In this document: positions 21,887 through 29,214 of the stretch, piece by piece | How the letters are laid out: each line of letters begins with the position of its first letter | Numbering within the stretch: position 1 is the first letter of the stretch | Source: CAYNTH01 sp964427055 | GTDB lineage: Archaea; Aenigmatarchaeota; Aenigmatarchaeia; CG10238-14; SCSR01 | Direction of reading: 5' to 3' | DNA length: 42,864 nt | NCBI GenBank assembly: GCA_964427055.1 | Contig: CAYRSQ010000002.1 | Coordinates: 1 to 42,864, forward strand | Translations under genes and position numbers: made by a program | The notes under the pieces: model-generated | What the model was told of the DNA's origin: nothing | Database searches by the model: none | The model's input: only the letters and a program-made list of their open reading frames with translations

Positions 21887-23011
21887 ATGAAAATCCACAA
21901 CAGAAACGAATATTCTAAACTGAAGGAAAATCAGGAAATCGAAATTTCTGGACGAATATCCAAAAGAAGAAGGTACAAAGATTTTACGATTTTTGAATTG
22001 TCTCTTTATGACGGAAATGTAATGGTACTCATAGATAACGAAAATAAAGGTAAAAAAATGAAAATGGGTACCATAGTCACGGCTAAAGGATACACATATC
22101 TGTCTAAAGAGCAAAAACTTGGCCTAAAATGTTACGACTTTGGAATACTGAATGAACCTGTTAGTTTTAAAGAGGAAGATGGAAATTTATGCTCTATTTT
22201 AAAGGAAAGATTTGAATTGGAAACTACAGCAAGAAAATATTTCTTGGAAAAAGGACTTTACGAAGTCGATTCGAAAATTCTTTTCAATCACAAAGGCTCT
22301 CCAGACACTCCTCATTTCGAAACCAAAACATGGGAAAACGAACCCAGATACCTAAGAACTACGTTGGAATTGTTGCTAAGAAGATATGTATATAGAACTC
22401 AGATACCTGTTTTTGAAATTGGACACGTTTTTAGGGATTTGGTAGTACAGAAAAACTCACTAAATGAATATGCTGTCTTGGAAGCGCAAATCCCATATGA
22501 AAATATCGATTATGGACTGGAACTTCTATTAGATGTTTTATACAGGATAGAAGACAAATTTGAAGCGGAAGGAAAACTTTTGCCTAAAAGAAATTTGGAT
22601 ATAAGAAATCTCATTAAAATCGATAAAACTTCGACTAGTAGTGAAATCGAGAGAGAATATAAACTATTGAGAGATTCTCAGAAAGTGCCCACACTTTTGT
22701 CTTATATACCGTCTGATATAACTCCGTTGAGCATGAGACTACCGGGAGGATACGCCAAAAAAATAAAGTATGTTTCCGATATAGGTGAAATCTGCGAAGT
22801 TTACGAGCCTGAAACTAATTACAATAGAATACGTTTAATGTTTGAGGAACAGAACACCTTCATGAAAGAAAGGGGAATAGAAGGTGAAATGGACATGGAA
22901 TTTCTGAAGGATTGTGAACGAGGTATAGTGCCAACATTGGGTATTTATTTAGGACTAGATAGACTTCTTATGTTGCTGAATGAAAAGGACATAAGAGAAT
23001 TTTATATATAG
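21887..23011 (+). CDS. Class II aminoacyl-tRNA synthetase paralog, LysRS/PoxA-like
   Basis: 374 residues. Residues about 15-90 look like an OB-fold anticodon-binding domain (IEISGRISKRRRYKDFTIFELSLYDG). Then comes the class II core: a motif-1-like KERFELETTARKYFLEKGLYEVDS, motif 2 PVFEIGHVFRD (R183), LNEYAVLEAQIPYENIDYG, and motif 3 LGIYLGLDRLLMLL (R359) ending IREFYI, as in LysRS. It is over 100 residues shorter than true LysRS and its motifs are diverged. It may charge a tRNA, a protein (as PoxA does), or make an aminoacyl adenylate. It is AT-rich, unlike thyX upstream. TATA-like GCTTTAAAAC is 28 nt before the ATG. Confidence 0.72.
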   Translation: MKIHNRNEYSKLKENQEIEISGRISKRRRYKDFTIFELSLYDGNVMVLIDNENKGKKMKMGTIVTAKGYTYLSKEQKLGLKCYDFGILNEPVSFKEEDGNLCSILKERFELETTARKYFLEKGLYEVDSKILFNHKGSPDTPHFETKTWENEPRYLRTTLELLLRRYVYRTQIPVFEIGHVFRDLVVQKNSLNEYAVLEAQIPYENIDYGLELLLDVLYRIEDKFEAEGKLLPKRNLDIRNLIKIDKTSTSSEIEREYKLLRDSQKVPTLLSYIPSDITPLSMRLPGGYAKKIKYVSDIGEICEVYEPETNYNRIRLMFEEQNTFMKERGIEGEMDMEFLKDCERGIVPTLGIYLGLDRLLMLLNEKDIREFYI

Positions 23012-23013
23012 CG

Positions 23014-23997
23014 TCAGTGAGCGAGTATTCTAAGTTTAGGATTTTTCGTCGCTTCGAGATTGCACGTCCCACCGATAGGTATTGTAATTCTAGGACTCGT
23101 ATGACCGAAATCCACGCCCATTATCATCGGCATACCCTGCAATTTTTCATTGTTCTTGACTACTTCCAATATATCTGTTTTCGTTATCTTACTTTCGGGT
23201 TGGAATCTACCGAAAACTATGGCCTTTACTTCGGAGAAGTCTTTCCTGGATGTCAATGAAGTGAGGTTTCTCACAAAACTCAATAAATGCTCCTCTTCAT
23301 CTTCTTCCAAGAATAAAATCGTGTTTTTAAATTTGGGCGAATATGGTGTTCCCGAAATTCCGCAAAATGTCACCAAGTTACCTCCCAGTATTGTTCCTTC
23401 AACCTGGCCTTCGTTTATGATCGAAAATCCGGTATTTTCAATGAATTCCCTGTCGTTTTGGCAATTGGCCCATTTGTCATTACTCCATTTCTCTGATGGT
23501 CTGACCTCGAAAGGAGGCCTGTCAAATATGCATTTCTTGAAGTAGTCCAAAGAATAATCGAACCCTTCGAGTTCACCAAAATCAAAAAAATGAAGGCCGT
23601 AATACGTTACTATATCTGTTTTTCTGTGAATCCCATTCAAGATGGCAGTTATATCTGAATAACCGCAGAGTGCTTTCGGATTTTTCTTTATCAGTTTATA
23701 ATCGATATAATCCAACATTTCAGCTGAATTGTATCCACCTATCACCGTTAGTATAAGTTTCACGGATGGATCCTCAAATGCATCGTGCAGATCGGATATT
23801 CTGCTCTCGACCGAGGATGAACTAAAATGATTCGTCTCTTCGATGTGTTTTCCGAAACTGACTTTAAGCCCCATGGAATCGAATCTTTTCAATGCGATGT
23901 CTATTGCTGCTTGAGTTATAAATGGTAACTTTATTGTTCTGGCCGGCGTCAGAACTCTTACGCCGTCCCCCCGTTGAAGCTTATCCGGTATTCTCAT
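23014..23997 (-). CDS. S66 serine peptidase, MccF/LD-carboxypeptidase-like
   Basis: S66 enzymes either trim peptidoglycan tetrapeptides (LdcA) or destroy microcin C-type aminoacyl-nucleotides (MccF). The 327-residue protein has the nucleophile region VIGGYNSAEMLDYIDY (Ser91), GTILGGNLVTFCGISGTPYSP, a Glu in ILFLEEDEE (near 231) and His299 in GVDFGHTSPRITIPIGG, so the Ser-Glu-His triad appears complete. GGYNS is closer to MccF-like members than to classic LdcA, but substrate cannot be fixed by eye. Last gene of the AT-rich ECF operon, 9 nt after the transporter; its stop lies 2 nt from the LysRS-like stop. Confidence 0.85.
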   Translation of the reverse strand: MRIPDKLQRGDGVRVLTPARTIKLPFITQAAIDIALKRFDSMGLKVSFGKHIEETNHFSSSSVESRISDLHDAFEDPSVKLILTVIGGYNSAEMLDYIDYKLIKKNPKALCGYSDITAILNGIHRKTDIVTYYGLHFFDFGELEGFDYSLDYFKKCIFDRPPFEVRPSEKWSNDKWANCQNDREFIENTGFSIINEGQVEGTILGGNLVTFCGISGTPYSPKFKNTILFLEEDEEEHLLSFVRNLTSLTSRKDFSEVKAIVFGRFQPESKITKTDILEVVKNNEKLQGMPMIMGVDFGHTSPRITIPIGGTCNLEATKNPKLRILAH

Positions 23998-24006
23998 GTG
24001 CTGAAC

Positions 24007-26049
24007 CTACATCGAATATTTTATCAAACAACCTCTATCTAGAACTAACTTCTTTGTAATTATATGTTTAAGCATGTCACCCGTCTGGTCCGTGAAGATT
24101 ATAGTCGGTCTCTTTTCATTGTAATATTCTAAAATTAGGTTCAAGATTTTGTGTGAAGTCTCGTCGTCCATTCCCGTGAAAGGTTCGTCGATGATAATAA
24201 ATTCAGGATTGGACATCAAAACAGCTGATATCAGAAGCAGCTGCTTTTGCCCTCTGCTTATGAAGAACGGATGCTCATTTTCCAACCCGTTTAATTTTGT
24301 CATATCGAGCATATGCTCCACCTTCTCCTGCGAGATTTCCGATTCGGATTCGAATATCAGCTCATTCTTAACCGAGTCCGAAAACAATTGTTTCTGAGGT
24401 TCCTGATGAATGAAACCTAGCTTGCCAATAGCAGAATGATGTATGACGACCCCTGAAGAGGGTTGAAGTTTCCCTGTTATCACGTTAATGAGGCTCGTTT
24501 TGCCTGAGCCGTTTTTTCCTAAAATTCCGATTATGTCACATTTGTCGATTGTAAACGATAGATTTCTCAAGGCTTCTGTATTGTCAGGAAAACTATAGCT
24601 AACATCTTTCAGGGTTATCATCTTTTCTTCGTCTTTTGACTGTACACGATTTTCAGTAACTCTAAACTTTTCGTCTATATCAAAAAATCCTTTAGGGATG
24701 ACATTAGCATATTTCCAATTCCTTTCTATATCATCAAATAAAAGATACTTGTCGCATAAAGGAACGAGTTCCCTGTCATGAGTGGATATGATAATTATCT
24801 TATCCTTTTTTATCATTTCCAATGCAGAAAACAATTTCTCTTTATTATGTTGATCCAAATTGGCGGTGGGTTCGTCAAGGAGTATGATGTCTTTGTCTTG
24901 AGAAAGCACGGATACTATCAAAACCAGTTTTCTTTGTCCAGTTGAAATGTCCCTGACTGACTTCTCAAGAAGATGCCTAATTTCAAAGTAATCGAGCAGT
25001 TTTTCTGCGATGTCTCTTTTTTTCGGGTCAATTCTCGAAAAAATTTCCTTTTCGACTGTATTAAAAATGAACTGACTCTCCGGTTCCTGAAATCCTATAG
25101 AAATCAAAGCTTTCATATCCTGAAAGGATATTTCTTTCCCGTCCATACTCGTACTCGCATCTATGGAAGCTGGCTGGACGTTCGGCATGATTCCCGATAT
25201 AGTCTTCAATATGCTGGTTTTTCCCGAACCCGTTTTGCCGTAAATTCCTAGTATTTCACCTTTCGAGACAGAGAATTTCAGATTCTTTACCAACGGTTTG
25301 GCTTCATCTTCGTAAGACAGTTTTCTTATGAAAACTTCTATAGAACCACCCATCTCCGAAGTATCCCTTTCAGCTTTCCCGCTCATCATGATGAATGATT
25401 GATTCATTGTGTCGATTTTCTTTAAATTGGACAATAATGACACCGAACTTAGATAAAACATCTTTTTCAATTTTTTGAAAATGGTATTTGATTTATATCC
25501 TCTGGAAAAGAGAGCGTTCTCTATGTTCTCCAAATCCCGTATGGCGAAGCCGACTGTATTGAATGCTATCGATGACATGTAAATGAAACTCTCCGGAAGC
25601 CCAATGGACCCTAATGTTTCTATTAATTCGTTTTCTGACGTTGTTACCAAGAACATCATACCGGAAAGGAGTATGAGAATCCATTTACTGATAGCCAAAA
25701 GCATGAGCTCGAAAGTCCGTTCAGTCACGTAAGCACCCCAAGGGTATGTCACATAAACCAAACTTCCTTCAACTCTGCTCAGAAGGAGCCAAAATGACGA
25801 AAACAGGATTATAGGAACTATAAAGCTTTTGAATTGTCCTTTTTTTTCCCGCACGAATCCCGTGTAAACGAGCACAGAAAACAATATGACAGAAATTGAC
25901 AAATTATGCAAGGGGTTGGAAGACGACAAGGCGAAAACGCTGATGACTAAAAAAACAAATAACTTGATAACGAATGGTATGTTGCCTAAAACCGAGTCTG
26001 AATCGATATAATAAAGAAACGTTGGCGTTTTTATCGTTTCAGACCTCAT
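24007..26049 (-). CDS. ECF transporter fusion EcfT-EcfA-EcfA
   Basis: 680 residues combining all energizing parts of an energy-coupling factor importer. Residues 1-235 are a T component (about five membrane helices; coupling-helix-like ENALFSRGYKS near 177-187). The first ATPase has Walker A GKTGSGKTS (271-279), signature STGQ (369-372), Walker B LLDE (390-393) and switch His424. The second has GKNGSGKTS (511-519), SRGQ (598-601) and IIIDE (618-622), but TDQ (653-655) where the switch His should be. T and A parts are usually separate proteins. Its ATG overlaps the S-component stop (ATGA). Confidence 0.9.
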   Translation of the reverse strand: MRSETIKTPTFLYYIDSDSVLGNIPFVIKLFVFLVISVFALSSSNPLHNLSISVILFSVLVYTGFVREKKGQFKSFIVPIILFSSFWLLLSRVEGSLVYVTYPWGAYVTERTFELMLLAISKWILILLSGMMFLVTTSENELIETLGSIGLPESFIYMSSIAFNTVGFAIRDLENIENALFSRGYKSNTIFKKLKKMFYLSSVSLLSNLKKIDTMNQSFIMMSGKAERDTSEMGGSIEVFIRKLSYEDEAKPLVKNLKFSVSKGEILGIYGKTGSGKTSILKTISGIMPNVQPASIDASTSMDGKEISFQDMKALISIGFQEPESQFIFNTVEKEIFSRIDPKKRDIAEKLLDYFEIRHLLEKSVRDISTGQRKLVLIVSVLSQDKDIILLDEPTANLDQHNKEKLFSALEMIKKDKIIIISTHDRELVPLCDKYLLFDDIERNWKYANVIPKGFFDIDEKFRVTENRVQSKDEEKMITLKDVSYSFPDNTEALRNLSFTIDKCDIIGILGKNGSGKTSLINVITGKLQPSSGVVIHHSAIGKLGFIHQEPQKQLFSDSVKNELIFESESEISQEKVEHMLDMTKLNGLENEHPFFISRGQKQLLLISAVLMSNPEFIIIDEPFTGMDDETSHKILNLILEYYNEKRPTIIFTDQTGDMLKHIITKKLVLDRGCLIKYSM

Positions 26050-26627
26050 AAAAAATTCTTTTTATACAAAGAGGTTCGCTTTACAACTGGGCTGACTAAT
26101 TTGAGCAGCGGTATACCGATAATCAGTGAAACTATTATGTCACCGAATATCCAACTGGAAAGGACCACGTTTATTGCGTCTGCGGGTATTATATTGAAAC
26201 GGGCAAATCCGTATATGGTCCATAATCCCGAAACGACGCTTTGACCAATCGTTGAAGAAAACAAGTAGCCGATATAGTCTTTCGGGGTTTTCATTTCGAT
26301 GTTCAATTTGAATTTTCTGAAAACTATCATCGGAATGGCCGCCCCAAGAACGTTACCTAGCGCCAGAACAAACGCAAAAACCGTAAATGTGCCTGCGACC
26401 AGTGCTCCAATCAGTAATCCTATGTATATGGATATCAGTCCGTATAACCCGAACCATATGGCGAATGCCATAAAGAACGCGGCGCCTATGTAAAATGCAG
26501 ATGACACGCCAAAAAAGCCCACTGGGAATGTGACAACGCCTATGAAATCGAGAAGCGCTACTAATCCTGCTAAGACTCCTACCAATATGAAATTGTTGAA
26601 ATTGGTGGTTTTGTCTCGAGTGCTCAT
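26046..26627 (-). CDS. ECF transporter substrate-binding (S) component
   Basis: A 193-residue, six-helix membrane protein with AFYIGAAFFMAFAIWFGLYGLISIYIGLLIGAL and a polar C-terminal end, the layout of ECF S components. It captures the substrate for the T-A-A fusion encoded next. The substrate cannot be read from the sequence; the S66 peptidase downstream suggests a peptide, amino acid or aminoacyl-nucleotide rather than a vitamin, but this is inference. CTTATAAG (26651-26658) lies 28 nt upstream of the ATG. Confidence 0.78.
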   Translation of the reverse strand: MSTRDKTTNFNNFILVGVLAGLVALLDFIGVVTFPVGFFGVSSAFYIGAAFFMAFAIWFGLYGLISIYIGLLIGALVAGTFTVFAFVLALGNVLGAAIPMIVFRKFKLNIEMKTPKDYIGYLFSSTIGQSVVSGLWTIYGFARFNIIPADAINVVLSSWIFGDIIVSLIIGIPLLKLVSPVVKRTSLYKKNFL

Positions 26628-26722
26628 TACTCCTTAATGTGATTGTCAACCTTATAAGACTTACTGTGTAAAAAGCAGGGAAATTAGTAAGGTATAAGAG
26701 TCTTAAGTTTTTTCTAATTAGT

Positions 26723-27031
26723 ATGGACGCTAAATTTTTCAAGATAGCATACAAACAAGACGGAGCGGATAGAGAAAAATACGTATTAATGGAAAAGGAA
26801 CCCGAAAAACACTCCATGCTGGAAAGCATGTTGTGTGTCGAGCCTTTCCATCCTAATATGGACGGCGGGATATACGGAAGCACACGACACCCATATGGGA
26901 TGTTCGTTCCAGAGGAATGCGAGATAGAAGCAGTCTCCAGCGAAGAGTTCGCTGACAAGCTGATGGAAACTTTGAGCAGAAGCTATCTGAGAAAATATCA
27001 ACTCAGTTCAATGCTTAATAACTTATTGTAA
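26723..27031 (+). CDS. Hypothetical protein (102 aa)
   Basis: Not recognised. Charged and soluble, with MLCVEPFHPNMDGGIYGSTRHPYGMFVPEECEIEAVSSEEFADKL in the middle. TATA-like GTATAAGA (26692-26699) is 28 nt before the ATG, so it is leaderless and divergent from the ECF operon. The frame continues in protein-like sequence beyond the TAA stop (see the next entry), so this may be the front part of a once longer protein. Confidence 0.6.
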   Translation: MDAKFFKIAYKQDGADREKYVLMEKEPEKHSMLESMLCVEPFHPNMDGGIYGSTRHPYGMFVPEECEIEAVSSEEFADKLMETLSRSYLRKYQLSSMLNNLL

Positions 27032-27163
27032 AGATTAAGCGAACTGATGGAGAAGGAGAGCCACGAACGGCAATAGCTTTTGGAAGTGTATAGGGCGTAC
27101 AGAGAATCAATCAGGAGCTGGAAGAACCGGATAACCGAAAACGTCATGGAGAAGTTCGGGTGA
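27032..27163 (+). pseudogene. In-frame remnant downstream of the 26723 gene
   Basis: Directly after the TAA of the upstream gene, and in the same frame, the sequence reads as plausible helical protein: RLSELMEKESHERQ, a TAG, then LLEVYRAYRESIRSWKNRIT ENVMEKFG and TGA. No start with promoter or ribosome site precedes it. It looks like the decayed C-terminus of a longer ancestor broken by two stops. Stop read-through is possible but has no support. Confidence 0.4.
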
Positions 27164-27194
27164 CTTCTTAAGTGCCACGCACCAAATCTGTATC

Positions 27195-27491
27195 ATGTCC
27201 AAGCGCAAGTTCGGTCTCAACAGGAACCACATCATAGGCGTGATAAGCGCTGTCATGCTTGCGCTGATAGCGGCGGGGATATACAACTACGGCGACTACA
27301 ACTTCAACCTGTTCTACCTCGTGTCGTTCACCGTTCTGTCATACGCGGTGTACAAGACATTGGTCAAACGCGAGAAGCTGAAGGCCATGGAATGGATAGT
27401 CGTCCTGGCGGTGAACACGACCATAGTCGCGGTGATACTGCTTGTCATCGTGGTCGCATACCTGATGGCCGCCATAATCGCTGGCGCGTGA
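27195..27491 (+). CDS. Small three-helix membrane protein, paralog A (98 aa)
   Basis: Three hydrophobic segments (about residues 14-30, 38-55, 67-95) after a basic N-terminus (SKRKFGLNRNHIIGVIS). It aligns along its length with the gene at 27621: both have a basic start with N(R/K)H, YxVYKxxxxRxxLxxxEW and VNxxIAV. The family is not known to me. TATA-like CTTCTTAAGTG is 26 nt upstream of the ATG. Confidence 0.7.
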   Translation: MSKRKFGLNRNHIIGVISAVMLALIAAGIYNYGDYNFNLFYLVSFTVLSYAVYKTLVKREKLKAMEWIVVLAVNTTIVAVILLVIVVAYLMAAIIAGA

Positions 27492-27586
27492 CTTTGTTTA
27501 GAAAGTGGCGCAGTTAAGTGACTTTTTAAACAAGATTCCGGCTTTTTAAACAAAAGAGACTTATTAAACAAAGCCCTGGCGCGTGA
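27481..27586. repeat. Repeat cluster between the two membrane paralogs
   Basis: CTGGCGCGTGA occurs at 27481-27491 and again at 27576-27586. Between them are three near-identical units, CTTTTTAAACAA (27522-27533 and 27542-27553) and CTTATTAAACAA (27560-27571). CTTTGTTTA (27492-27500) is the inverse of TAAACAAAG (27565-27573), so direct and inverted repeats are nested. It may be operator sites or a trace of the duplication. Confidence 0.6.
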
Positions 27587-27620
27587 AACGATTATATACC
27601 GTTCTCGCACAATTATTCTT

Positions 27621-27929
27621 ATGGCAAAAAAGAGAACCGCAAGCAAGGCCAAAAGGAAGCCCCTGCAATTCAACAAGCACGACATGCTCGGAGTGATGAG
27701 CTGCATATCGCTGCTAGTATATGCGTTGGGGCTGTTCTACATCTCGCTGAGCGACCTCGGGCTAGTTGACGCGGCGTACGCTGTCGTACTACTGTACACC
27801 GTTTACAAGGTCATCTACAGGAGGAAGGAGCTGTCCGTGATCGAATGGATGATATCAGCGATAGTGAACCTGCTTATAGCGGTTTCATTCGTGATAGGAT
27901 TCATAGTCGGACTTTCCGTATTGGTTTAG
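27621..27929 (+). CDS. Small three-helix membrane protein, paralog B (102 aa)
   Basis: Tandem duplicate of the 27195 gene, with a longer basic N-terminus (AKKRTASKAKRKPLQFNKHD) then three hydrophobic segments and YTVYKVIYRRKELSVIEWMISAIVNLLIAV. TATA-like ATTATATAC (27591-27599) lies 26 nt before the ATG, so each copy has its own leaderless promoter. No function is known to me. Confidence 0.7.
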   Translation: MAKKRTASKAKRKPLQFNKHDMLGVMSCISLLVYALGLFYISLSDLGLVDAAYAVVLLYTVYKVIYRRKELSVIEWMISAIVNLLIAVSFVIGFIVGLSVLV

Positions 27930-27932
27930 AGA

Positions 27933-28361
27933 TCAGCCAGTGCTGCCAAAGCCGCCTCGGCTGTCCTTTTTCATTTCTTCGACTTCCACCCATTCAGCTT
28001 TATCGACCTTTACGAACATGCCCTGCGATATCCTCTCGCCTCGCTTCACCGTGACAGGTTCATCGGAAAAATTGTACATCTGCATCATTATCTCGTCGCT
28101 CTCGCCGCAGTAGTCCTGGTCGACTATGCCTATGCCATGGGGTTTCCACAGCGACTTCTTCACCGGAGTGCTGCTCCTTGACGCGACCACCAGCGCGTAC
28201 CCTTCCGGCACTTCCACTATGACATTGCCCGGCACGCGCACTATCGACTTCGGTCCGATGACGGTGTCCACTCTGCAAACGATGTCGAATGCAACAGAGC
28301 CGTCTGTCTCGTACATCGGCAAAGGAAGTTCCTTGTCTATGCGCTTGATCCGGACTTTCAT
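27933..28361 (-). CDS. dut: dUTP diphosphatase
   Basis: Hydrolyses dUTP to dUMP and PPi, keeping uracil out of DNA and feeding ThyX. The 142-residue trimeric-type dUTPase shows all motifs: GSVAFDIVCR (1), VASRSSTPVKK (2), HGIGIVDQDYCGESDEIMMQMYNF (3), GERISQGMFV (4) and a C-terminal SRGGFGSTG (5). TATA-like ATTTAATTCC is 27 nt upstream of the ATG. Confidence 0.93.
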   Translation of the reverse strand: MKVRIKRIDKELPLPMYETDGSVAFDIVCRVDTVIGPKSIVRVPGNVIVEVPEGYALVVASRSSTPVKKSLWKPHGIGIVDQDYCGESDEIMMQMYNFSDEPVTVKRGERISQGMFVKVDKAEWVEVEEMKKDSRGGFGSTG

Positions 28362-28384
28362 ATCTATGTATTAAGGATTAGGAA

Positions 28385-28747
28385 TTAAATATCGTACCCT
28401 TCTTCGACGAGCGTGGCGACTATGGATCTGAGCTGATCGAATCCGGCCCTTTCCACATAGTCGTTTATCGAGACGCTACTGCATCCGAGCTTCTTCACGG
28501 TCTCGCTGGTCCATCCGCCGTCGCCGCCGGAAACTTCGTGCCTTATGTTTCCTTCAGGAGTAAGATGGTACGTCGTGTAACTGGAAGTATCTATAGGATA
28601 CGGACCTTCGCCGCTACTGCTGACTCTCGCGTCAGTGTATATATGCAACGGGGCATCGAGATTCTTTGACAACCTTTTCAGATAGTTTGCCACGTTCCTC
28701 TTCGCCTCCTTCTCCATCCCGTCCATCTTTTTCAGTATCTCTGCCAT
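28385..28747 (-). CDS. Unknown protein, paralog of the next gene (120 aa)
   Basis: Second of two tandem duplicates in one operon, starting 12 nt after the stop of its partner with GTGGTTGT before the ATG. Shared landmarks: an N-terminal helix NVANYLKRLSKNLDAPLHIY (partner: DIAGYMKNLSAKLDKEINIY) and a C-terminal SINDYVERAGFDQLRSIVATLVEE (partner: DIDEYIGSCDLRMLISIVNSLARE). The middles differ: this copy is rich in Gly/Ser/Thr. Family and function not known to me. Confidence 0.62.
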   Translation of the reverse strand: MAEILKKMDGMEKEAKRNVANYLKRLSKNLDAPLHIYTDARVSSSGEGPYPIDTSSYTTYHLTPEGNIRHEVSGGDGGWTSETVKKLGCSSVSINDYVERAGFDQLRSIVATLVEEGYDI

Positions 28748-28759
28748 ACAACCACTAGT

Positions 28760-29125
28760 TCATTTTATGTGATGTTCGCGGAACTCCTCTTCCCTCGCAA
28801 GGCTGTTCACTATGCTTATCAGCATCCGGAGGTCGCATGAACCGATGTACTCGTCTATATCTTTTGTCTCCTCTCTGTCCGGTTCGACAAGGTGAACGAC
28901 GTCCGCGCTTCCAGAATACGACCGTATCTTTACGACGTCCCCGGGGCACAGAAAGTGGTCCTCGCCCGAGGCTATCTCACCCCAGTGCTCGTCGTTTATA
29001 GAATTATAACTTCCATAGATGTTGATTTCCTTGTCCAGCTTCGCGGAGAGATTCTTCATGTAGCCGGCGATATCGTACTTTATGCAGTCCCTGAACTCGT
29101 CGAACCTATCCTGTATTTCAGCCAT
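28760..29125 (-). CDS. Unknown protein, paralog of the preceding gene (121 aa)
   Basis: First gene of the tandem pair. The middle part (HFLCPGDVVKIRSYSGSADVVHLVEPD) is diverged from the partner. The ATG follows AGTGGTTTC, the same string that precedes the winged-helix gene at 19363. TATA-like CTTTAATCTG (29155-29164) predicts a 9-nt leader. No recognised domain. Confidence 0.62.
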   Translation of the reverse strand: MAEIQDRFDEFRDCIKYDIAGYMKNLSAKLDKEINIYGSYNSINDEHWGEIASGEDHFLCPGDVVKIRSYSGSADVVHLVEPDREETKDIDEYIGSCDLRMLISIVNSLAREEEFREHHIK

Positions 29126-29214
29126 GAAACCACTGAATACATGTAATGCAATAACAGATTAAAGGGTTTCGATTAGGTTTGGGAAATAAATAATTTAGAA
29201 CCCATCTTATTTTC

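Noticed and set aside
27077..27079. TAG read as pyrrolysine, with the LysRS-like gene as partner
   Set aside because: The upstream TAA already breaks the frame, there is no tRNA-Pyl and no pyl biosynthesis gene, and the synthetase has an OB-fold, unlike PylRS.
27522..27571. Three spaced repeats as a mini CRISPR array
   Set aside because: Units are only 12 nt, spacers are 6-8 nt, and no cas genes are present.
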